Shown here one piece after another: positions 45,201 to 54,200 of a stretch of 64,000 nucleotides of DNA. Source of the DNA: UBA8524 sp964215915 (GTDB taxonomy: Bacteria; Bacteroidota; Bacteroidia; UBA8524). The DNA lies in NCBI GenBank assembly GCA_964215915.1, contig CAXPEB010000039.1, forward strand, positions 10,310 to 74,309, read 5' to 3'. Positions within the stretch are counted from its first letter, which is position 1. Every line of letters starts with the position of its first letter. A program made the translations under genes and the position numbers. Below the pieces are notes generated by a model. It worked only from the letters and a program-made list of their open reading frames with translations, was not told the origin of the DNA and did no database searches.

Positions 45201-48200
45201 CCTGCTTCCACCACCAGTTCATCAACGGTGTTTTCTTCCACATTCTGTCCATCCATATACACCGTATCTCCTGCACTGATGGTAATCAGCCCGTGAATTT
45301 TGTACTCAGGAACCACGCCCGCCGGAACCCAGTTGGCTCCGAAATCGGTAGAGGTTTCCCAGGTAGCCAGGTCAGACCAAAGACCGGTCTGTACACTTCT
45401 GAACCATACCGGTATCAGGATATCGAAAGAATCACTGACTGCCGAATCCAGGTTGCCGGAATGAGCAACGAGGTACGCATCGGTAGCTGCCGTGTTAAAG
45501 ATCAGCTGCTTGAATGCCGCGCCTTGTCGTACCGAAGCAATTGCCACGGTACTCACGGTTCCATAAGAAAAACCGGAACCACTAACGGTTACCGTAACCG
45601 GACGGCCGGAGTAGTCCAGGTTGCCGGCGGCATCTTTAGCTACTACCAGCACCTGAGGTTTCATTACCGCACCGCGGTAGATATCTACAGGTTGTTGAAC
45701 GAACTCCAGGCGGGAAGCGACAATATTGATGCGGTTCCGGTTTCCGGTGATGGAGCTCTCTGCTCCACCAGCATTGACAGAACCGAATTTCGAGAAGGTA
45801 TCATTGGCCGTGGCATTGGTGATGCTGAAAGAGAACTGGTCGCCGTCGTTTGCCATGGCGTTGAAGGTCACACTCAGATGAAGACGGATGGAATCATCAT
45901 CCATCGCCATCGTGTCCAGGTTATTGAAAAGTACGTATTGGTTCTGTCCGGAACCTTGGATGTTATCGGTTTCCTCCAACAGGGTAGTGCCTGCATAAAG
46001 GCCTATTCTGCTGATGAGATAGGCATTGCTGATATTCACTTTCAGCGTATTGAGTTCGGTAACTTCAAAGTCGTTGTCACCGTCTTCTCCTCCGTCACGC
46101 AGCCAGAAGCGGAATACTTCCAGGGAATTGCTCTGAGGCATGGAACCGTTATCCGGGTAATTCAGGTGACTGATATTCTCCGGGTAGTTGAATGTGCCGT
46201 CGGCCACAATATCCGACTCATTGGATACGACTACCTTGAATCGGTTTCCTTTTACCGGAAACAGCGTTCCGGAAGAGGCCATGAGCGTATCGAATTCCAC
46301 GGCCAGGTTAAAGCGCACCGTATCGAACAGGGCTACCCCATTCTGAGCGGCAACCGTTCTGGGAGCGGCAATCAGGTTGGATGCAGTAGCATCCAGCGTA
46401 ATGTTGGAGGTATAGTCCAGGTCAAGCCCTCCGAAGGTGTCTCTTGCGGCCACTTCGATAGGGTCAATCAGCGGAGCACCCGCTTCCACCTGCGTGGCCG
46501 GGTGATTATTGAACTCCAGCTTGGTCGCCACCACTTCAATGCGGTTTTGGGTTGAGTCGCTATAAGTGGTGAACGTAGCCGCCTGGGAACCATACAGGGG
46601 ATCTTTCAGGGTAATGTTGTCCTGGCTGATTTGGAATTGCAGTATGCTGTTGTCATCCTGGGCCGTTTCGGCCAGGCTTATTTTAATGCGGAAGCTATGG
46701 AAGTTGTCGTCGGCCGCTTCCAGATCATACCCATCAAATTCAATGGCATTCGGATGGATCAATCCGTTGGAGAAGATCGCGCCGGTACTGTCGTCGATCA
46801 ACACGGCAGCCTGCAACTTCTGTTGCCAGTTACTCACCGTATTCAGGCTTCCGGTCACCAGTACCAGTTTGGTAAGGATACTGGGCAGGTCGTCGGCATC
46901 ATTCATTGCGCTGCCTCCGTCGCGAAGCTGCAGGCTCCATACCTGAACTCCGTTTGACGAATCGATGAGCAGCTCATTTTCAAGACTTGAAATTACCGGA
47001 ACTTCCGAGGCAACAACCCCAACAACGGTGGTTAGCGGTGAAGGTGGATTGCCCCAGGTGCTGTCGTTGGCTACTGGCACCACCGGAGTCGTGCGGTAAT
47101 TTGCCGTTGCGGCATGGCTTCCGTCATACCCGAAAGGAAACAGCGTGAAATAATAGCGGGTTCCCTGGATCAGGTTATTGATGGTCACCGAAGTGGTGCT
47201 GCCACTGGAAATTATGGCAGCCACTTCCCCATCACCCAGAGGGTCGTTTGTGTTATAGAACGTAGCATCACCGGGCATCCCATTGGTTGCCGAATAGGCT
47301 TTTTTGAGGATCAGATAACCGTCAGCATCGTTTAACTGCGACCAGTTAAGCTCAATACTGTTTTTCGATTGGGTCGTTGCCGTGAACGAGGCCGGGTAAC
47401 TCAGCGGCTCGGCAGACAGGGTATAGAAACTTTGTTCGTTGGTATACCGGTCCATAAAGGCATTGCTGGCAAAGCCACGCACATAGATCAGGGTGCCGGA
47501 AGGCAAAGCGCTCATTGTGGCGGAGAATTGTCCGACACCTCCGGAAACACTCACTTTGGTGACATTGGCACCATTCAGCTGGATACCCGGGCTGGTGGAC
47601 CACAGAAAACCGCGATCGGTTACGGTCTGACCACCATCGGTAATCACCTCGGCTTCCACCCCTGCCTGGGTACTGTATATGGTATTTACTTTCAGGCTAT
47701 CGATCAGCAGCAGCGGCTCACCGGTTACCGTAACATTGTTCACGGTCCAGCGGGCTGCCTGGTTGGTTGCATTGCTGTTTGAAGTATAATGTATGGCAAT
47801 GTATCCGGCCTGTGTAAGGCTGCCGATATTGACGGTGGTATTGGCAGAACCCCCGAAACTGGCTAACTGCGACCAAGTATAATTGGTAGGGTTGCCCGAA
47901 CCCGGGTAGTTGGACGAGTAGCGGATAACCAGGTTCGGTCCATTGTATTGTTTGGTGACCGAGATCTGGAGCTTTTCGTTCTGGTAGATGGAAAAATCCA
48001 CAAGGGGGAGGATAAGCCAGTCGTTGGCGGCTCCGCTACACCCTTGCGAGCTGTGATTGTTCTGGGTAAAACCACCGTAATCACAACGCCAGGCGCAACT
48101 GCCATCCACGTTGTACGAGGTCCATCCGCCGGGAAGCGAGCACTGGCTATTGAAATTGTGGCTGACCAGTGTTTGGGATTGTCCGTATCCGGAGATACTG

Positions 48201-48268
48201 ACCAGGATCAGCATGAGCACCGCCAGCCAGCTGAATTCGGGTCTTTTGTTGAAAATGTTCATTTTCAT
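42281..48268 (-). CDS. giant T9SS type A cargo protein (1995 residues)
   Basis: Signal peptide at about residues 1-29. The N-terminal region (30-175) contains a CSLPGGWTSYNVDGSCAWRCDYGG-like Cys-rich start and a MAM/choice-of-anchor type fold (SGAANDWLILPLVDFS). Two fibronectin type III-like domains follow (about 180-280 and 290-405), then several beta domains and a beta-helix-like repeat region (about 950-1480, VWFRSVQTGLWSDLATWETS at its start). Four Ig-like Cys modules (1506-1850), a PKD-like domain (YEWDFGTDATPQTA, about 1860) and a type A sorting domain (VYPNPLSNSLQVKLN, LKPGVYFVVI) end it. It is paralogous to the 2023-residue protein over most of its length. Gene gaps to both operon neighbours are 15 and 28 bases. 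Confidence 0.92.
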   Translation of the reverse strand: MKMNIFNKRPEFSWLAVLMLILVSISGYGQSQTLVSHNFNSQCSLPGGWTSYNVDGSCAWRCDYGGFTQNNHSSQGCSGAANDWLILPLVDFSIYQNEKLQISVTKQYNGPNLVIRYSSNYPGSGNPTNYTWSQLASFGGSANTTVNIGSLTQAGYIAIHYTSNSNATNQAARWTVNNVTVTGEPLLLIDSLKVNTIYSTQAGVEAEVITDGGQTVTDRGFLWSTSPGIQLNGANVTKVSVSGGVGQFSATMSALPSGTLIYVRGFASNAFMDRYTNEQSFYTLSAEPLSYPASFTATTQSKNSIELNWSQLNDADGYLILKKAYSATNGMPGDATFYNTNDPLGDGEVAAIISSGSTTSVTINNLIQGTRYYFTLFPFGYDGSHAATANYRTTPVVPVANDSTWGNPPSPLTTVVGVVASEVPVISSLENELLIDSSNGVQVWSLQLRDGGSAMNDADDLPSILTKLVLVTGSLNTVSNWQQKLQAAVLIDDSTGAIFSNGLIHPNAIEFDGYDLEAADDNFHSFRIKISLAETAQDDNSILQFQISQDNITLKDPLYGSQAATFTTYSDSTQNRIEVVATKLEFNNHPATQVEAGAPLIDPIEVAARDTFGGLDLDYTSNITLDATASNLIAAPRTVAAQNGVALFDTVRFNLAVEFDTLMASSGTLFPVKGNRFKVVVSNESDIVADGTFNYPENISHLNYPDNGSMPQSNSLEVFRFWLRDGGEDGDNDFEVTELNTLKVNISNAYLISRIGLYAGTTLLEETDNIQGSGQNQYVLFNNLDTMAMDDDSIRLHLSVTFNAMANDGDQFSFSITNATANDTFSKFGSVNAGGAESSITGNRNRINIVASRLEFVQQPVDIYRGAVMKPQVLVVAKDAAGNLDYSGRPVTVTVSGSGFSYGTVSTVAIASVRQGAAFKQLIFNTAATDAYLVAHSGNLDSAVSDSFDILIPVWFRSVQTGLWSDLATWETSTDFGANWVPAGVVPEYKIHGLITISAGDTVYMDGQNVEENTVDELVVEAGAFLYTPQGNGSFLTVNNAGGDDVEIYGRLVHNNAAAASAIDFAPNARMVVKKAGAIELKSTGNALDWAGNTQIHFEDSAFYMHSTAQPNTIGAGVYFPTAGTQEVAIFLVNNQVQYPGNLQNQSANLEINGLVRVAANRSFTVGGNGNRIVRNGLDGSGNIMIQGAAQLKITGEAILAGSGQISVSGQSSGLFIEPTSECRLLNDKSILDNGSMGFVIRGTFDAGVSQISGNSPVTLADGSTLITAHANGVDGSFQSTGTESFQPLAAYRFNGTVAQNSGIITGAKARMLHIDNPDGVQLDQEITVSDSLILGTGNIGTSIQNWLAVEGVISGYSATSFVDGPLRALVAPMSSFEFPVGKSLSYGPVTYYSEANANSWIQLEYFDRNPQQASLDTSAKGLGLASIRADEYWHIDSLTATAGRLEISYTAHSNLAGVDRENIRLISFDGSMWNSEGPANRDATLNEVVSDRLNRFGFFTIGIDSACTIPNAPVVAPSRVCAGGDAFLTANSPVGLRWFTVAVAGTPIAEGNNIFLSGVTTDSVFYVEAKDIGCVSARVAYPIQLQQLPAAPVVSGKMTLCYEEQAELNVPAGGEVNWYTSASSVSAVQIGTNFQSAPLPADTAFFVESVLNGCAGPRTPVNLSVRAKLIEPNTQSVNVCEGDDAVVKATSNFSLRWFSNLSDTQAFATAPSISLTQVTKDTSFYVEAFDGQCLSPRVTILVKNNIRPTKPALFTAQGCKGSPVTLQGNGTDIHWFTDSSATIAAATGDTYTTPALGSSRWYYAASFNGTCLSEKEAVLAEIFELPQSANITAVQFTPANALVSIETGAVADNYEWDFGTDATPQTAIGPGPHNVLWTSKGEKNIVLRVWNGNQVVQCALTDTAMIQVQPGLAVNGAGTNEVKVYPNPLSNSLQVKLNTPDTYLVKLVGVTGQVLYENAAYRDEERIDTQTLKPGVYFVVIENGGTRYSVKVVK

Positions 48269-48296
48269 GTCTTTTTATGACTTGGGTTCTAGCCTG

Positions 48297-51200
48297 TTAT
48301 TGTTCAATGATTACTTTGTAAGTCGTGCAGTCATCTGCTGCGCAGATCACCAGCATGTATACTCCGGGGTTCAACCCGTTCAGTTCAATCTGTTTTTTGT
48401 GGGTGGTGCTTACTTCACCGAGGGTTCCGTTCAGACAAAGCTTTCCTGTAGCATCGTAAAGCATGAGGGTGCAGGCCTGAGCGCGACGTAATTCCAGTTC
48501 CACATTCAGCACCTCTTTCGCCGGGTTCGGATAGACCTTCAGATCCATTCCTTTCACGTCAGCAATTCCGTTCGGGTCGCCGGGTTCGTATACCACCAGT
48601 TCCTTGGTGATTACCGTATCGCAGGTTACCTGACCCTGGGTACGGGTCACGAATACGTTGATCTTCTTGATCCCGGTCTTGCTCCAGCTGATTTTATGCG
48701 GGCCTTCTCCGGTGGCACTGGATATCGATGCGTTATTACCGAAATTCCATCCGTAGAGGTTGTTGTTCTCTCCACTCAGCGAGAGGACTCCGCTATCTCC
48801 GAGAATTACCGAATCCGGGATACTCAGGTCGAAGCCACGCAGGTATTCGATCACATCGATGCGGTACTGAACCCGGTTTCCTGCACATACCCCATCGAAA
48901 CTTTCCACGTAGAAGAAGGTATCGGTGTAGCGGTTGCCGAGATAGATCCGGTCATCCACCAGGAAGGGCTGCGAAGAAGTATCCGTTGCGTACCAGCGTA
49001 CCACCGAATTGTTTGCTGAAGTGGCAAAGGCTGTGATCTCCTCACCCCAGCAGAAAGGTTGTGTAGCTGACAGTACAGGGTTTGCAGGAGTGCTGCGCAC
49101 GGCAACGGTAACCGGAGCACGCTGGCTGCGGCATTGTCCGTCAAAGGTTTCGTAGTAGAAGGTTGTGGCGACGGAAAGGGCCGGTGTGGTGAATACGTTT
49201 CCGCTGGCCAGTGGAGTAGTCGTTCCGGCATTCTGGAACCATTCCACATTGTGGTTACCGGCCACTTCAATATCCACGGATCCATTGCGGCAGGCGTCAG
49301 GAACGCTGATCACGAGAGCCGGCTCCGGACGGGCAATCACCGGAATGGATACGCTCGTTGCATTGCTGATACAACCGGCAAGTTCGGTGCGTACATAGTA
49401 TTTGGTATTTCCGTTAAGTACCGGAGTGATATAGGAAGCACCGGTAGCGATCACCGGACCGTTCTCCGAGCTCATCCATTGCAGGGTGCCGTTGCTGCTT
49501 GCCTGCAACGTATCCCGGGTGCCCTGGCAAACGGTAGTGGCCGGAGTTATTACCGGTACGGTCGGAACCGCGCTTACCTGGATATCGATCGAGTCTGTTT
49601 CAGAGAAGCAGAGCTGGTCCCGGCCCACAAAATAGATGCGGGTAAGAGCAGTGAGATTAGCCGTAGTATAATTGTTACCGGTACCCAGGAGGTTATTCAG
49701 GTTGGCATCGGCATACCATTCCACTTGTCCGTTACCGGACAAGGCTGCCAGCAGTGTGCTTTGCGAACCGGAACAAACCGGGGTTTGTGCGGCCAGCAAT
49801 ACCGGTACTCCAGCCTGCTTCACCCGGATACTCACTCTTTTACGCCCGGATTCGCATCCATTGACGGTGTTACTGCAATAGAGCACGGTGTCCGACTGGA
49901 TCTGCGAAAGGGTAATACCTCCGGTTGCGAAGGACGTAGAGAGGGAATCGTCAACAAACCAGTTCACGGTTCCGCTGCTCAGCGGGTTCAGGGTAATGTC
50001 TTCGTCGAAACAGGCCTGGATGACGCTGTCTATCTGCGGCAAAGCTGGAATCGGATTTACATTGACTTGCACCGGCTTTCTTTCTCCGGCACAGGAGCCA
50101 TTGAATACTTCGTAGTAGTAGGTAGTGGAAGTGTTGAGGGCAGGTGTTTGGAAGAACGTATCGGCAGCAATCGGCTGATCGGCGAAACTTCCCGCGTAAA
50201 CTCTCAGTTCATCCGGACCATTTATCTGCCATTGGGCTTGCTCATTGGCGCAGACAGTCTGATCGGAAAGGGTTTGTCCGGAAACAGGTGCCTGGCTCAC
50301 AAGCACCACCACACTGTCTCGAACAGAACGGCAGGTCCGGATACCGTTATCATAAATATTTTCCAGGTAGAATACAGTATCGCTGTTCAGCGGTCCGGCA
50401 AGCAGGCTCCTTCCGGTATGAACCGGGCTGAGCCCGTCGAAGGTGCTGAACCATTCCGTGGTATTGTATTGGGCCGAATCGGCCGCAAGTTCCACTTGTG
50501 TTCCGGCACACAGCGAATCGGCTGGCGCATTGATCACCTGCGCAGACAATACCGGCACCACTTTTACGGGAATAGCCAGCCGGTGGCTGCGTTTTAAGGT
50601 ATCGAATACGGTGGCATAAAACACGGTATCGTGTTCAATCACGCCGGTAACCAGGGTGGTTCCTATGTGCAGGGTATCGAAACTGTTGATACTGCCAAAC
50701 CAGGCCACCTCTCCGAAAGTATTCGGGTTGCTGACGGTAAGGGTACGGGTATTTCCGGCACACAGCGTATCGCTGCCGGATACGTATACCGGCTCATCAT
50801 ACAATGGAGCCATAAACTCATCTGCTCCCAGGTCGGGTTGTCCCTGATGGCGGGCATCCCCTTCAATATCCGTTGGTACGGCAGGCATGCTGGCACCAAC
50901 CGCTTTGAAGACCCAGTTTACGGTATCGGAAGTAAGCCGGAGGTCTTTTGAACTGAAGAATTCAGGCAGGACACCGGAAGTAGAGTGTAAATCCATACCC
51001 GACTGCTGCTGCCAGTTTTCCATACTTCTTTCAATACTGAAATTCTGGTCGTAGATCAGGTTCTCGGGAACACGGGCATAATAGTGGTTGTAGTCGCTGA
51101 CAATGCCGGTCAGGAGGGTTTGGCCATGGAAGGCAAAAGATCTCCGGGTGCTGCCGCCTGTCATCTCATTGTCATTGATGATCAGGTTATTCATCAGCAC

Positions 51201-54200
51201 CATATTGTAAGCGTAGTTACCACAAACCACCGCGTAGGAATTGGTGTTCCGGGTTTGTCCGCGAAGCAGTACCGTGTTGTGCAGAATATCTGCTGCTCTG
51301 GAAGAAGTGGAGTAATACCGGATACCCTGCATACTCACGGATGCATTCGGGTAATCGGTGTTGTCCAGTACAACCATGTTATTCCGGATCATCCAGTAAC
51401 GGGAGCCATTAATATGAAACCCTACCAGATAGCCTACGGAAGTAGAGGTTGACGTATAGGAAAAATCAAAGACCTTGTTTCCTTCGATCCATCCTCCACC
51501 TTCTTCGATCCCGATAGCCGTAATGTAACTGACATTGTTGTAGTTATTGACCAGGTTATGAACCTCGTTTTCACGGATGATGTTACTGTCGGCCGTATTG
51601 TAAATCCGGATGGCCACAAAGGCTCCGTCCTGGAGGCTACCGGTCCGGCGACTGTAAATCTCAAAATGGTGCATCTTGTTGCGCTCGATCACGGCATCCA
51701 GGTTGGCATTGTACTCAATCATGCGCAAGCCCCTTGTTGTGGTAGTATTGCTGCTGTTATGCCGGATGTAGGAGAATTCGTTATCGGCAATATGCAGGCG
51801 GGTGTAGTTGTTATTCGGAGTATACACCACACTTGAAATGCGGTAGTTGTTGATGTTGATCCCGTCATTAAAAGAAGAGGAGCTTCCGAAAGTATTTCCG
51901 TTAACCGACCAGTGTCCGTATGAAAAGTTGAACAGGGTCAGGTACACGGAGCCGGTTGTCGACTGGTAATAGTTCCGGAACACGTTGCCTTTGAAAACAC
52001 TGGGAACATCCAGGGAAGCCCGGAATTCGGCAAAGCTTATCGTACCTGAACCGGTATACTCCCAGTAATTGCCCCCGGCAAATTTTTCACTTCCGCCGAA
52101 GTAGTTGTAGGAGATCTCATACGCGGAAGCCTCCGTATCAGCCAGGTACAATGGCATGCTCGAAGCCCCGTTCAGGGAGGTATTGATCCGGTAGAAATGG
52201 TTGTGGCTGATCTTCCAGCCCATCCCGGTATTATTGAGTGTATAGATGTAGTAGTTATAAAAGTCAGCGAACTCGCACCCTTCAACCCGAATGCTGTCGT
52301 TGAAAGCATTTGCGCCATTATTGATCAGGCCGTTAAAGGCGTATTCACCAGGAGCCGGAGCGAAATAGCAGTTCAGGAAGTTCAGGTAGTCATTCCCTTT
52401 CCATCCCTCATGCGTTCCCGAAATCAGAACCGCACCCATTGACGTGTTCAGAGAATTTCCTTCGATGTTCAGCCCTTTCAGGGTAACATGGCGGGCATCG
52501 TTTGCAAAACGGAATACCGCGGCATAGCTGCCATTCGTTCCCGTGCGGAAAGTCCACTCCCGGGTATCGGTAGGTACTCCTAGAATATCCCTTCCGGTAC
52601 CGTCAAACTCAATGCTGTCTGCCCCGAACAAGGCGATCATGCCATAGTCCGGATCCAGGGTTTTGGTGTCGTTAGTGGTTTCTACGCCGAAAACACCGCT
52701 ATCCAGCTGAACCGTAATCTTTCTGGGTCCGTCGGCATAGCGCATCTGATCGAAGAAAATGGGGAACTCCTCCGTAGATGTTTTGTATTCGTCGGTGATG
52801 GAGAAGGTCAGGTCATCAGCGATATAGCTGGCATTAAGTTTTTTGGATAATTCCGTCAGGTTCCTGAAATCCCATCCGTCACCGATCTTATAATCGGCGG
52901 CATAGAGGGTGTCTCCCAGGTATTCGGCCGGTATGATGTACATGACCGGATTGATAGAATCCAGGCTCAGGCCCGTGGCGCGAAGTTTTACGCTGGTATT
53001 GCTCAGGCGGGTTCCGATTGAATCCAACACTACCGGGCTGGACTGGGAACGATCCGGAGCAACACCTCCTGCCAACCTTACAAAACCGTCGGTGGTCTTG
53101 TAATCGATGGTCAGGTTGAATGCATCCAGGCTGTTTGCCTGGCTATCGGCTTTGATATACCAGTAGCCAAAGCTGCTGTCTGTCTGGGTAATCTTGTATC
53201 CTTCATCATACCGGAGCGTATCCGATTTATGTTCTACTGTCAGTACCAGGTCGGTATTGGCCGTTTGGAGATTTTCCAGGTTCAGGGGCATGGCGGCTTC
53301 TCCGCCAACCGGGAAGAGGAAATTCTTGCTTCCGTTTTGTCCGGCAGCCACCTTACGGCTCAAGGGGCCACTTACATAAGCTCCTCCGGCTGCGTAGAGG
53401 TCTGTGTTTTCACCTGCCTGCAGGTAGAGGATATTGGTGGTGTCGGTAAGTACCACACCGTTAAGAAGCCCAAGGTATTCACCAACCGTGAGAAGCCCAC
53501 CGGCAAGTGTTATTTCGTTATCGGTATCGACAATGAAGCGGTTTACCTTTCTGTTAGCCGGAATTTCATAGCCGCTGGTCCAGGGAGCCTGGAGGTTGGT
53601 ATAGGTAAGGATTACAGGGGCATCGGCATAATCGAATGCCGGAAAACTGTCGAGTATCGCTCCGTTGTAGTTTCCGGCATAGCTGCCTACCTGTATGGTA
53701 ACGGTTTCCAAAGAATCGCCCAGGTTCAGCCATTTGGCATGTTTTACCTGTCCGCGGGTCAGGCCGAGGCGCATGCTGTGCACCAGGCTGTCGTTCGGGA
53801 GGTCAAATACCGACAAATCACCGGTCAGCAGAATCTCAATTCCCGGAACACGGATCTTACCGTTTCCATACACACTTTGCGTATCTCCCTTAAACACCAG
53901 AGTTCCGTCGCCGTTCAGGTCTTCGATCCATCCTTCCACAAAAAGGCTGTCGCCATACAGGTGCAACGATTCGTCATTCAAGTTGATCCGGTCTTCCTCA
54001 GAGAGTTCCAATCTTCCGAATACATGCAGCGCTTCGGCAAGGGTTACTTTTACTTCGCCACCGGCATTCCGGGCAGAGTCAACCTGCAACATGGGCGCGT
54101 TTCCTCCGATACGGAAGGCACGACCTCCGGTAAGTACTCCGTCATCCCGCAGCCGTAACCGACCTCCTTTAAAGTCGGAATAGTCGGGATTGCCGCTTAC

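Noticed and set aside
44696..46555. 619-codon plus-strand open frame inside the 1995-residue cargo gene
   Set aside because: The minus-strand protein has an unbroken domain order across this region; the antisense frame shows no family features and low-complexity composition.
49134..50597. 487-codon plus-strand open frame inside the 2665-residue cargo gene
   Set aside because: It lies opposite the Ig-like module array, which is clearly coding on the minus strand.
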